This document shows, piece after piece, positions 1 through 11,019 of a DNA stretch of 64,000 nt (positions within the stretch are counted from its first letter, which is position 1; every line of letters begins with the position of its first letter). This DNA is from Welwitschia mirabilis (lineage: Eukaryota > Gnetophyta > Gnetopsida > Welwitschiales). The notes beneath the pieces were generated by a model, which saw only the letters and a program-made list of their open reading frames with translations, searched no databases and had not been told where the DNA came from. The position numbers and the translations under genes were made by a program. The DNA lies in NCBI GenBank assembly GCA_051453625.1, contig JBOZIK010000001.1:153618074-153682073 (forward strand), written 5' to 3'.

Positions 1-519
1 GAGGGTCACTTGTAAGCATGCATCCACCTCATGTACCACTTGTCACCTATATTGGAGAATATCGAGATGAAGTTTAAGCCTATGGAGTTGAGCCCAGCCA
101 TGTTTGTATATTTTAGAACTTGAAGTAGAATCAAATCATATCTAGAGGGTGGTTAGATATTGAGTTGGAATGTCATTAATAGGAAATTCAACCTCCTATT
201 ATATTGGTTAGGTACTATCCTTAAACTTATCCATTGTATGTAATAAAAAANNNNNNNNNNNNNNNNNNNNNNNNNNNNNNNNNNNNNNNNNNNNNNNNNN
301 NNNNNNNNNNNNNNNNNNNNNNNNNNNNNTGACATCATTATTATATGCAAACCAAAATGGTCTATAGTTAAGTAATAATTATGTTTTTAATTATTTTGAA
401 TCTTATAATGTGTTAACAAAATCTAAATCGGATTTGATCCTAGGTTCTGTTGTGCATGTTAGTTAATAAAGATATATTTAAAAAATTATGATTAATTAGG
501 GTAATTAAAGTGAGGATGC
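1..519. other. Retroelement debris, no gene
   Basis: AT-rich sequence interrupted by an N gap at 251-329. I recognise no coding domain. The stretch at about 193-239 (ttatattggttaggtactat...) resembles the sequence directly after the large N gap at 43,587-43,635, so it is probably a fragment of a dispersed repeat, but no element end is visible in either place. Confidence 0.5.
251..329. other. Assembly gap (79 N)
   Basis: Run of N. Its length is not 100, so it was probably size-estimated rather than a fixed placeholder. Confidence 0.99.
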
Positions 520-1640
520 TACAAAATACTTGTATCTTATATGGAATGAAAAAAGTATCCTAAAATGTTTCTCCAAGGTTATAATCCATAAAACCTTCGC
601 CCTCCATTAATGAGAAAGAATGAGAATGAAGTAAGGATTGAACAAGAACTTCATGAGGGGATAAAATAAAAGAGGAATTTACAGTCATAGATCTAAAAGA
701 TTGTAATCAATCCAAAATCATGAAAGAGAAATACAAACCTAATAGGATGTATGTGTGAAAAAATTTTTCTCTATCACTGTTTCATTTCAAATAGGCTATA
801 TGAAAAAAAATTGATGAATACATAATAGAATCCCAATCTAAAGAAATCTCACTAATGGAAAATGACAACCAGTAAATTATATAAGTTAGGATCTCACTCA
901 CTCAGTTACATAGGAAGACCCTACCTATGATCAATTCACTACAAGATACAAAGTATGGGGTGGTAAGACAGTGGAAACCTCATGGAAGTGAGTATCCATC
1001 TCTCATACACATACAAAATCATTTAACTAATTGGCTATCAAGTAATAAAAATCCTCATCAGAGTGAAAGACCTTGGAAGAAATATAATCTTATTGGTTTA
1101 TTTCAAAATCTAGCTTGATGTTTTCTTCAGAAACCTAAATTGGGCCATGATAAGAATGGATAATAGTAGTTATGTGAATATTGAAAGAGAAATAAAAGAA
1201 TCAAGGATGAAAAGAATAGTGGGATAATAGAGATATAAATAAGAAAAGCCACATAGATCTAGAATATTGGAGAATAATATCCACAAGAATCTCTACTCCA
1301 TAATCCATTGTTAGATTTCCAGTTCAATGGACCTGATATTCATAGAATTCTAAGAAACAATAGGATAAAGTCTCTGAGCCATACCTTAAATGGGAATATA
1401 TGTAATAATGAATGTTGGGAAAGAGCTTGTATTTATAGCAAAGTAGGCTACAGAAATACCTACACAAAATATATTAAAAAAAGAGAGAGCGAGAGAGAGA
1501 GAGAGAAAGAGAGAATTAAAAAGAGGAAGAATAATAATAGTAAGATGTGAAAGAATAAGAGAAGAAGAAAGAAAAGAAAAGCTACTATATTAACTATTAA
1601 TCACAAGAAAAATGAGGTAAAAATAAGGGATCCATGGGAG
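520..1640 (-). pseudogene. Family B repeat gene, copy 1 (partial, decayed)
   Basis: Reading the minus strand, this segment aligns along its length with the 5' half of the family B copy at 4,440-5,520 and with 61,200-62,055. The best-kept block is around 830-1,120, where minus-strand peptides such as HSDEDFYYLIAN and LNDFVCV correspond to SDEDFHYFIANWLDDFAYV in copy 2. Several in-frame stops interrupt it (TAG for Trp or Gln). The 3' exons present in copies 2 and 3 are missing here, and the upstream end is cut by the N gap at 1,641. I do not recognise the protein. Shared intron-like structure in the other copies suggests a gene, or a gene carried by a transposon, rather than non-coding repeat. 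No function is proposed. Confidence 0.6.
1481..1515. repeat. (GA)n microsatellite
   Basis: Imperfect GA run with one C and one extra A interruption, inside family B copy 1. It is absent from the equivalent place in copy 2, so it expanded after the copies separated. Confidence 0.9.
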
Positions 1641-1740
1641 NNNNNNNNNNNNNNNNNNNNNNNNNNNNNNNNNNNNNNNNNNNNNNNNNNNNNNNNNNNN
1701 NNNNNNNNNNNNNNNNNNNNNNNNNNNNNNNNNNNNNNNN
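1641..1740. other. Assembly gap (100 N)
   Basis: Exactly 100 N, the usual placeholder for a gap of unknown size. It cuts off the upstream end of family B copy 1. Confidence 0.99.
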
Positions 1741-1760
1741 GAATTCATCTAAAGAGTTAT

Positions 1761-1897
1761 AGAAAAGGGATTTTATTAGTGTTGGATTATGTCTCCTTCA
1801 TTAAGAAGATATTACTTTATTACCATTATAGAGAAGGACTTTCCTTGATGTTGGGCTATATCTCTTTCATTAAGGAATTATTACTTTGTAATCATAT
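1761..1897. repeat. Two-unit direct tandem repeat, about 69 bp per unit
   Basis: The unit starting at 1,761 (agaaaaggga...) is followed by a diverged second unit starting at 1,830 (agagaaggac...). Shared blocks include a GTTGG(A/G) run, TCTC(C/T)TTCATTAAG and ATTACTTT. It looks like a local duplication inside an LTR or UTR relic. Confidence 0.75.
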
Positions 1898-2392
1898 GCA
1901 AAGCACTTTAATTAATAAAATATAATTTAAATTATTCCTTTTTAAAATATCTTTTTATCTTCCTTATAACTTCTGTCATTATAGTTAAGTGAAAAATATC
2001 TATAAGTTGATATAGGTTATAAGGGTCAACTTGGGTGACAATAAGTTCATTAACTAGTTAAAATCTACATTTATGTTGCATTGCATTTTCTACATTTTGA
2101 ATTCACTCTACATCTTTCCATTTCATCTTGCATTTTAAATTTTATTTCATTATTATTTGAAGCAATGTTCTAACTTCTTCTATCATAATTCATCTCCAAA
2201 GTACAACAAATAGATTAACTTCTATGTACTAGTTGTTTTCATGTATGTATTATTAAAGACCTATATGTACTCAAGATTAAAGATTTATTTGAATAAATAG
2301 AAGATTCATCACATGATTTACCTCCAAAAAATTGGAACCATTGCTAGGAAATAGTTCAAAAAAGCTAAAAGGTTCAAATCTCATTGCATAGT
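1898..2392. other. Intergenic, nothing recognised
   Basis: AT-rich sequence immediately left of the 5' LTR of the Ty3 element. No domain, repeat or RNA gene seen. Confidence 0.5.
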
Positions 2393-2807
2393 TGTAATGT
2401 TTCAAATTCACTATTTGTAAAATAAGAGTGTTAAAGTGCTAAATGAGTGTAATTAACAAGATATAAATGGATGTGACCTAAATATGTGAAAGATGTATCT
2501 TTTCACTATGTTACTTAAGTCTATGATATTAGGTGGGGGTGGATCGACTATTTGGATGTAAGCAATGATAACCTTGTCTAATCGACAAGGGTTTCAGTAG
2601 GGGGACTTAGGCTGTAGTCCATGTCTTTACCTTCGACCACTAGTTCAGGGTTGCTAACTCATGATAAGAAATGTAGTACACTATTATCAATAATAAAGTC
2701 TACCTTTTCTAAAGTTATTCTTTGTTATCCTTATTGATCCTAACATATTATTTTATATGTTCCTTTTTATGTGAAATAATCTAAAAACAGTAAAATGGAA
2801 CATTACA
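2393..2807 (+). repeat. 5' LTR of the Ty3/gypsy element
   Basis: Starts TGTAATGTTTC and ends ACATTACA. It aligns end to end with 11,332-11,746; I count four mismatches in the first roughly 78 aligned bases, with more divergence in the middle. Identical length and correctly placed PBS and PPT fix both borders. Confidence 0.9.
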
Positions 2808-2809
2808 TT

Positions 2810-2820
2810 TGGTATCAGAG
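2810..2820 (+). promoter_or_regulatory. Primer-binding site, initiator-Met tRNA type
   Basis: TGGTATCAGAG lies two bases after the LTR end. It is complementary to the 3' end of plant initiator methionine tRNA, the usual minus-strand primer for many plant LTR retrotransposons. Confidence 0.9.
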
Positions 2821-2828
2821 TAAACAAT

Positions 2829-5473
2829 AAAGTAGTAAACTACTAATTCAGGCAAAAACAAGGATGTAACTCAGTTTTATAAATAAGTAAAGTTTTACAT
2901 TATGAAAAAAAGCCTAATAGCAAGTAGTACATAAAGAAATGCTATGATATATGGAGAAAACAAGGTGTCCGCAAAACTCATGGTGCATAACACCTTAAAA
3001 GTGGACAAGGCATCACTGCTAAAGAGGAAAGAAATCCTCCATGGAGAATGGAACTAAGTTGTAATCCTTTACACCTAGGATAGGAGGCTCTGCACCACAT
3101 AGAATGACTTCATTTGCAATATATTGATTAGGAACTATCGCAATACTAATTTTAACTAAAGAAGAACCTACTATAGAATTTGCCCTAGTAATGGGGTATG
3201 GCCTCTTATAGAGATTCATGTAAAACTTGCTATAAGGCACTAGTATCCCCAACAGATGCTTCTTCAAAAGCTCTCTGTCATGGGATAATACATTAATGTC
3301 TTCAATGGTAATTAAGAAATGGTCCACATAAGCCTGGATCATCCTCTCAATTTTCGCTAGCTGAGTAGACAAGGAAATCTAACTCTCTTTCAATGCAGCA
3401 TATGGGAAGCATCTTATTATGATCTCTTCTCTAATAGGTGCATATTCTCCACCTGATTCTTGAGCATCCAAATGGAATTACTCATTGACTTAGACTCCTC
3501 CATCCCATGCTCATTCATGCAATAAAAGGATTCTAGCATATCAATTAAGTTGTAAAAGTCTCAGAGTGGGGTGGGCCATTCATGCTGTAGAAAGAAATGG
3601 AAAGTAGAGTAAGTAGCGTGACTACACTCAAAGTCCCATGGAAAATCCACTACCTTAGAGCGACGATGGATGTATACATCATCCAAGTAAGATGAATAAG
3701 TGACCTGTGTATGCAAGGGGCTAAAGAGGGATTAATATTCTGCTAACTGATTCATTAGCTCTTTAACTTTATGATATAAGGTCTCCACCACTGACAAAAG
3801 TTGATTTATATAGTAATAAACTTAACTCTACACATTAATGATGGATTATAGAGCTACAGGTGGATGAAGAGGAGTCTCTAGAGAAGGGTGAGGAATAGGT
3901 AAACTTTGATCTAAAAAGTAGGGGATTGAATAGCACATATCCCCTTGATCCATTAATGTATTAAATTCAATAAAAACCTCATCCCCTTGAGAATCAGAAG
4001 GAAATAACAAATTCATAAAGAGATTAGTGGAAGGTATAGAAAGGAAGAATTCACTTACTACCTTATAATCTTCCCTTAGCTTTCAAAAGAAGGGGGTATA
4101 ATCTAAGTCATCCTCAATCAAAGTCTCTAAGCATGGAACTTGAAATAAACAAAATAAAAATAAATTCTTAGTAAAAATATCATAATAAGTTAAGGGGGAA
4201 AAAGGTAAAAGTAGAAGTAAGATAATACCTCACAAGGCTGGTATCACTAAGAAAAGCTAAGCAGTGCATGCTCTTTCTCAAGTTCCTCAGGTACTAGATA
4301 GTTAAATAGAGCCTTGTCATGTTTTTTTTAGGAAGAGTCACAAGATCCTAATACCTCACACATCTACAAATAATAATAAATAGAAATAAATTCATCAAAA
4401 ATACATTTATTGTTCAAAAATCCAATGAAAAGGCCCATACCTCAGATAGAATATAAAAAAATATCCTAAGATGTTTTTCTAAGGTTATAGTCCCTTGAGC
4501 CTATACCCTCCATGGATAAAGAAGAATGAGAGTGAAATAAGAATCAAATAGAAATTTCATGAGGTGACAAAATAAAAGATGAATCTATAGTCGAAGACTT
4601 AAAGGATTGTAATCCACCTAGACCTATAGAAGATAAACACAAATCTAACAGGATGTGTATGTAAAAACATTTATCCCTATCATCGTTTCATTTTAAGCTA
4701 GATAACTAAGAAAGAATAGATGAACACATAATGGAATCCCAATCAAAAGAAATCCCACTAATAAAAAATGGCAATAATTAAATTATGTAAGTTGGGATTT
4801 CACTCACTTAGTCATATAGGAAGGCCTTACTTGTGATTAGTTTACCACAAGCTACAAAGTATGGAGTGATAATGTTAGTAGTGGATATCCCATGGTGGTG
4901 AGTATCCACATCACGTACATATGCAAAATCATCTAACCAATTAGCTATAAAATAATGGAAATCCTCATCTGAGTAAGAGACCTTAAGAGGAATACAATTA
5001 TCTTGGCTCAATCCAAAAACTAGCCTAATGCTTTCTTCAAAAACCTAGATTAGACCATGATGAGGATGGATGTTGGTAGCTATATAAGGATTAAAATATA
5101 AATATAGAGAATTAAGGATGAAAAGAATAGGGGTATGACAAAGATAAAAATAAGGGAAGCCACAGAGGTTCAGAAAATTGAAGGAGAATATCCACAAGAA
5201 ATCCTCCTCTGTAGTTCATTTTTGGATTTCCAGCCTAAAAGACCTGACATTCATAGAATTATAAGAAATGGCAAGATAGTGTTTCTGAGCCATATCTTGA
5301 TTGAAAAGAATTACAACTATGAACATTAGAAAAGAGATTGTATTTATAAGCAAAAGTAAACTACAAAAAGACCTACACAAAAATATATAAAAATCACAAA
5401 AGGAATAATATATAGATGCAACATAAAAGAATAAGAGAAGAAAAGGGAAAAGAAAAGCTACTCGATTGACCAT
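2829..5473 (-). pseudogene. Family B repeat gene, copy 2 (fullest copy, unknown protein, introns)
   Basis: This is the most complete of three copies. On the minus strand a first coding block (about 5,473-4,440) includes MAQKHYLAISYNSM near 5,290 and SDEDFHYFIANWLDDFAYV near 4,960. A short second block (about 4,370-4,230) follows intron-like sequence: donor GAG|GTATGG near 4,440 and acceptor TTTGTAG near 4,372. A second intron has donor GAG|GTATTATC near 4,228 and acceptor TTTCAAG near 4,140. A long third block runs to about 3,000 and ends in a 117-codon open stretch (3,019-3,372) with PILGVKDYNLVP near its C-terminus. Copy 3 keeps the same second intron. Stops and at least one frame change break it. 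I recognise no known domain. It sits between the PBS and gag of a Ty3 element, antisense to it, either as a later insertion or as a captured segment. Confidence 0.65.
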
Positions 5474-5680
5474 AAATCATAAGAAAAATGAGGTAAAAAT
5501 AAGGGATCCATGGGAGTATTTGTAGGAGTGGATCCATGGTTAACTAAATCATAGGAGTGAAGTTAATCACAGTTAACTAGCCTATAGTTAACTATAATTA
5601 AATAAATTTAATTATATTTGAATTAAGATTAAACTATAGATAAGAGACAAGTACTACTCCATGACGATGTTTGATTCCAA
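5474..5680. other. Upstream flank of family B copy 2
   Basis: The first 45 bases are shared with copy 1 (aaaatgaggtaaaaataagg at about 1,611 and 5,489), which marks the upstream limit seen for the family in that copy. The rest is AT-rich with repeated GTTAACTA-like words and no gene. Confidence 0.5.
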
Positions 5681-6575
5681 AGAGCTAATATCACACTCCA
5701 AGTACTCAATGCCACAATTGATAAAACTCAATGTTGCACTCAAGTATCTAATGTCACACTTGTGTCTCTAGTATCATTTATATCATCTTCCTACTTGGTA
5801 GATTCTACTTGGTCCTAGTGGTAACTATGCCCTTCTAGCCTAATTTACAATAAGATCTTGATGTTGCACTCCAATTTCCAATGTCGCACTCTAGTGTCTA
5901 ATGTTACACTTCAAAGTTTGATATTGTAGTTAGATGTCTGATGTTATACTTAGGTGCCTGATATCATACTTACCTTTGTAAGGCTCTAGCACCTTCCATT
6001 CCTCCTTGGAAGTCATTTTTTTATTTCTTGTCTGCTTGTACAAGAATATATAACATCACACACAGGTATCTAATATTACACTTTGATGTTTGATGTCATA
6101 CTTGGGTGCCCAATGTTGCACTTAAAGCCATAGCAACTCAACATCCCTAGAAACACCCTTAATAATCTATTTTTTTGGTTCTCAGACAATAGGACTAACA
6201 TCATATAAGGATAGACAGCATCACGCTTGCATGATTGATGTTACACTCGGGTGCTTTACATCACACCTGGATGTTTGATGTCATACTTGGACATTAGACA
6301 TGTCCCTCATCCTTGGCACTACCCATGATTCCTTGATGTACTTATGACAATAGCCTGTGACATCGCACTTGAGTATCGAATGTTGTACTCAAGTGTCTGA
6401 CATTACACTTGCTTCCATGGGACCTTGACATACCTTATTCATCCTTGGTAGTGATAAAAAATACTTGTTCCTACTTCATAACAAACTCCGCAGTTGCATA
6501 ATAATACCTAATGTTGTACTTACCTATTCAACATCATATCTAGATATCCAACATCATACTTGTGTGTCTGATAAT
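5681..6575. repeat. Degenerate 20-bp minisatellite in blocks
   Basis: About 25 recognisable units of roughly 20 bp with consensus near ATGTCACACTTGGGTGTCTG. They form some six blocks of three to five units, separated by unique spacers of 50-80 bp, several of which contain a TCCTTGG-like word (about 5,995, 6,309, 6,441). This suggests a higher-order period near 150-200 bp. It lies between family B copy 2 and the gag region. No such array is seen next to copies 1 or 3. Confidence 0.85.
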
Positions 6576-6729
6576 AGAACCCCTTGGAAATTACATAAAA
6601 AAGGGGATCCACATCAGCGAGGTTGTTATAACAATCCTTAAACGGTGCTTGTAGCTATTTTTCTAACTACTATTTGGTTATAGGTACCTAGCTATTATAG
6701 GAACACTATAAAAAAAGATATAATGTCAC

Positions 6730-6736
6730 TATAAAA
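6730..6736 (+). promoter_or_regulatory. TATA-like box upstream of gag
   Basis: CACTATAAAAGGGAGAG is a good plant TATA context about 100 bp before the gag region. It is outside the LTR, where the promoter of such an element normally lies, so it may be a chance match or the promoter of whatever inserted between PBS and gag. Confidence 0.4.
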
Positions 6737-6837
6737 GGGAGAGACTATTGAATAAGAAGAAAAGAAACCAAGAAGAGGTATATGAATTCACAATAACATC
6801 AAATCAACTAGTGCAATATAGAGCATAGAGTGAATGG

Positions 6838-7810
6838 GTGAATGGATGAAAAAGAAAGTTAACTTGATCACATTCACTCTCAAAATGGACTTATAGCCAA
6901 TAAGATTAAAAACATCTTTCTCACCTGGAAGATAGACCTATGGAATGAAATCCAAAAGTAACCCTCTACATCAGGATAACATAATCTAACAGGCATAGTT
7001 AACTTGTAAAACATCTAGATGAGGCTACTAAACAAGGAGGCCAACCTATAAGATTTTCTATTGAATTGAACAATCACTTTAACATAGAATAATGTAAAGA
7101 AGAGGAGATTGCTAAAATGATATGCCTAAAAACATAAAAAGGCAAAACAAAAATAAGGAAAGAAGCTATATCTTAGATTCAACAAATAAAAAACTACTTT
7201 GATCTTCGGAATGTTTCACTAGAAAGATGATGCACATACTTTAGTACTTTTCTTACAAGAAATGCATAAGAATGATGCTCAAGATGCTAATGGAAACATC
7301 ATCAAATGATATTATGAGATACCTTTATAAAATAATTTTAAAAAAAAAAACATGTTAGAAGACTTCATTAAAGACCAAATGATGGAATTCCAATGCCTCT
7401 GCTTGAGAAAAATTCCATAAGATGAACATTAATATAAATTTCAACTCTTCATGAAGTATCAAAATAACTTCACCGAGAAGTAATTTATTAATAGTTTTAT
7501 TAAAACTTTATCAACCAAACTTAGAAGTGTATTACACATCTTGGAGATCAAATCCACTAAAGATATCTATTGCAAAACAAGATATTACCTTTAAGGAAGA
7601 TCAAATCCACTAAAGATAGCTATTGTAAAATAAGAAATTATCTTTAGAAGTAAGAAAACAAATGAACTAAGCTACATCATCCACAAGTGGGTAGACACAA
7701 CATGCCCAACATGCCATTGGCACAAGGGCCATATAGAGAAAACCTTACTTGCCATGAATGTTATAATAAGGATTACATTATTAGAAATTACCCATCCAAA
7801 GCATGATCAC
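6838..7810 (+). pseudogene. gag: gag remnant of the Ty3/gypsy element
   Basis: Encodes the capsid and nucleocapsid polyprotein of the element. The reading frame is heavily interrupted by TAG/TAA codons. The clearest landmark is the zinc knuckle at 7,750-7,800, which reads CHECYNKDYIIRNYPS. The first two Cys of the CX2CX4HX4C motif survive, while the His and the last Cys are both Tyr. Upstream, blocks such as LEDFIKDQMMEFQ and FQLFMKYQNN resemble the gag core. A local 50-bp duplication (7,545-7,645) lies inside it. The start is placed at the ATG near 6,838 only because coding-like sequence begins there. Confidence 0.6.
7545..7645 (+). repeat. Local tandem duplication inside gag
   Basis: GATCAAATCCACTAAAGATA occurs twice about 50 bp apart (near 7,548 and 7,600), each followed by CTATTG(C/T)AAAA(C/T)AAGA and ATTA(C/T)CTTT. 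It is a two-unit duplication of about 52 bp. Confidence 0.8.
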
Positions 7811-7889
7811 TAAGTATTTCTCAGCATAATCAGCCTCAATCCTTATAAAATTTGGTCATATAATCTAAAAATGTATATGTTATCATCCA

Positions 7890-8190
7890 AATAGGTGTAA
7901 TTTATAACTAGTACTCCATCATGGAATTACATGGTCAAATTTCATCTTTTTTTGTTTTGTTCCTAGTTGATAGTAATGCCTCACACAACTTCATTTCTCC
8001 AACATTATTTTACAAACTGAACATCATCCCACTTAAAAAACAAAAATCTACCATAGACATATAGGATGTAGTTTTCTTACATAAGAAAAATACTACCATC
8101 ATTAATTATAACATTCATGACTTATATTTTAGGGATAAATTCTATGTCTTTCAAATTAGAAAGTATCATGTCATTTTGGAAATTCTCTTA
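7890..8190 (+). pseudogene. Retroviral-type aspartic protease remnant
   Basis: Cleaves the Gag-Pol polyprotein in functional elements. The active-site region at 7,963-7,999 reads LVDSNASHNFIS, matching the family pattern with D-S/T-G where Gly is now Asn (GGT to AAT, G-to-A type change). The following residues, about 70, keep spacing typical of Ty3 proteases. Confidence 0.7.
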
Positions 8191-8489
8191 TTAGTTAAAT
8201 ATAATGTTCAAAATAATTCTTGCTAAGAGGGAAAAAATAAATAAGAATATATCCTTGACCTCACCTAAACAGATCTTAAAAGCTATTAAAAAGAAACAAG
8301 CCTTCATTGCAATGATGTAGGAAGAAAACCATAAATAAAATCTCACTTTTCTAGAAGAACTGTAAGAATTATCCAATGTACTTAAAGATTTAAAAATGCT
8401 CCAATCTAAGAGAAAAGTACAATACATAATCAACCTTGTCCTTGAATCATAACCAATTGTCCAAGCACCTTATTAATTATTAGAGATAG

Positions 8490-9150
8490 AATTAAGAGAA
8501 TGGAAACTACAAATTGAATAGCTACTTTTGAAAGGAAAAATTCATCCTAGTGTATTACCATGAGGAGTACCAATACTTTTTATAAATAAAAAGGATGATA
8601 TCTTATGACTTTACATTAACTACAAGCAACTAAATAGGGTAATTATAAAAAATGGATTTCTTATACCAAGAATTGATGACTTATTGAATAAACTTTAGGA
8701 AGCGAAATTCTTCTTAAAGATTGACTTAAAATCGAAATGCCATCAAATTCATATCAAGGATGAAGATATTTACAAAACCATCTTTAGAATAAGATATGAA
8801 AATTATGAGTTTATAGTAATATCCTTTGGTCTAACAAATGCTCTAGATACTTTTATGAGTTTAATGAATGATATTTTTAAACCTTGTTTGAATAAATTCT
8901 AGTTGTATTTTTATATGATATTTTAATATATTTTAAAAATCAAGATGATCATGTTGCATACTTAAAGAAAGTTCTATAGGTTTTATCCAGGTATAATTTC
9001 AAAGCCAAATTAAGAAAATGTGACTTTTTTAAAATAGAAATTAGCTAGCTAGGATATGGTATCTCCAGTAAAGGAATTACAACTAATCTAGCCAAAATAC
9101 AAGTTATTAGGAAATGTTTAGAACTAAAGAAATAATACAAGTTTGAAGTT
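8490..9150 (+). pseudogene. Ty3/gypsy reverse transcriptase remnant
   Basis: Copies the element RNA into cDNA. Recognisable landmarks in order are WGVP-like sequence near 8,565, KIDLKSKCHQIHI near 8,720, SFGLTNALDTF near 8,822 and the catalytic box near 8,905, which now reads VFLYDILIY where the family has FIDD. The first catalytic Asp is therefore Tyr, and a one-base frame change precedes it. The stretch after it keeps GISSKGITTN near 9,061. The order matches Ty3/gypsy and not Ty1/copia. Confidence 0.85.
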
Positions 9151-9159
9151 TCTTAGGGC

Positions 9160-9700
9160 TAGCCAGCTTCTATTAGAAATTCATCCTAGGATTCTCTTAA
9201 CTTATAGATCAATCAACAGATTTAGCTAAATCAACATTCACATTTAACTTTAATGACAAATGCAAGGAAGTATTTATCAAATTGAAGATGCTAGTTACAA
9301 TAGCACCTATCCTCAAAATTGCAAACATTAACAAATCATTTACAGTTATCATACATGCTTTTACCTAAGGAATAAGAGATGTATTTAGTTAAGATGATTA
9401 GGTTATTTCCTATGAATCATGAAAGTTAAATCAACATGATAAGAACTATTTCATTAATGATCTTGAACTACTAGCCATATTACATGCCTTGAACATTTGA
9501 AGACATTATGTTATTGGAAGAAAATTCTTACTTAAAACAAATCATAAAAGCTTAGAATATTTTTAGAAACAATCTCTTTTGATTATGCAATAGAGGAGAT
9601 GGAATGGATTGATTACAAAATACAACTTTAAATTGTAGTATACCTAAGGAAAAAAGAATAAGGTTATGGATGCCTTGAGTAGAATATGGTGCATGATAGT
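9160..9700 (+). pseudogene. Ty3/gypsy RNase H remnant
   Basis: Degrades the RNA strand of the RNA/DNA hybrid. It follows RT directly. Conserved pieces are ELLAILHAL near 9,464, LKTNHKSLEYF near 9,530 and the terminal DALSR box at 9,669-9,683. Internal TAG/TGA codons fall mainly where Gln or Trp is expected. Confidence 0.8.
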
Positions 9701-9869
9701 AACCACTATCACATTAGATCTAGTATCTTTTCTTAAAACATCCTTAGTTGATAATCCATACTTCAAGGACATACATCAACTAATCTAAGAAGAAAAGAAG
9801 TAAATAATTGCATGCTTTCACAAGATGGATATCTCTTAAAATAAGGATGCTTTTGCATTCCATAATACC

Positions 9870-10720
9870 CATGGAGAAAAAGCTGATGTTTGAACTACAT
9901 GAAGTCTCATATGCAATAGACCTTAGGTTTGTTAAGAATTATCATCAATTATGAAAAGACTACTTTTGGTTTAGAATGAAAGTACACTTAAAGGAATACA
10001 TCTGCAATTGCTCCATATGCTAGCATATGAAGATTGATCAAGGAAGACCCATAGGACTCCTTCAACCTTTAAAAGTACCATAGTAAAAATGAGAAGAAAT
10101 ATCCATGGATTTAATCATTGTACTACCTCTTATAAATAGATAACATGATGTAATTTTCACTTTTGTAGATAAGTTAACCAAGATGATTCATTTCATTATA
10201 GTTCAAAGTTTTAATATAGCTAAAGAATTGGCTCTCGAGTTTGTTTAAGAAGTTTTTAAATTACATGGTTCATTGCATGTCATAATATTTAACTAAGATT
10301 CAAAATTCTTATCTGAGTTCTAAAAACATTTCTTCCATCACTTAGGTACTAAACTCAGTTTCATCATTGTGTACCACCTAGAAATAGATGGCCAAATTAA
10401 AAGAGTAAATCATATACTATAATATACTCTATGATGTTACATAATATACTGTATGATGCTACATGACTGCAAATCCCAAATAATGGGAGAACTACCTCCA
10501 TTTGCTGATTTTTCTTATAATTAGAAATTATAGACCTCTATTCAATGTTTACCATTTAAATCAATGTATGGCAAGAATTGTTCCACCCTTATCATATGGT
10601 CAAATCCTTCATAGAGAGTAGAAAATATGGCATCCTTGGAAATAAATTTTGTAATTACTAAGATAAAAAGATAACTATAGCCTACAAGATATTGATATAA
10701 TAAATATTATGATTAGAAAC
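9870..10720 (+). pseudogene. Ty3/gypsy integrase core remnant
   Basis: Inserts cDNA into the genome. The zinc-binding region survives as HETS...H and CNCSIC near 10,000. In the catalytic core the first Asp is present at 10,108 (SMDLIIVLP) and the second at 10,297 (DSKFLSEF). The catalytic Glu is replaced by Lys at 10,399 in the block EIDGQIKRVNH, where relatives have QTDGQTERVN. Several differences in this block are the C-to-T or G-to-A kind (Thr to Ile twice, Glu to Lys), as expected of deaminated, methylated DNA. Confidence 0.85.
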
Positions 10721-11019
10721 ATCCGAATCTCACATTCCAAATTGGTAAGTAGGTATTGTTAAGAATCAAGATGGAAAGGAACTCCTTGAATATAGGGAAG
10801 TATAACAAGTTAGCCCCATAGTATTGTAGTCTATTCAAGATCACTAAAAGAATAGGGGATCTAGCCTATAAACTAGAACTTCCTTTATAGATGTCTTAAA
10901 CACATCTAGTTTTTCATGTAAGCATGGTGAAACCATACCACAAGATAGGAATTAGGACTACACCTTAAACTGACAACATATTATACTTAAAACCAATCAA
11001 ACTTTCATTGTTCACTTGA

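Noticed and set aside
5681-6575. CRISPR-like array
   Set aside because: Repeats are contiguous 20-bp minisatellite units without unique spacers of constant length, and the genome is eukaryotic.
8191-8433. Minus-strand open frame
   Set aside because: Antisense to the protease-RT spacer of the Ty3 element; no domain.
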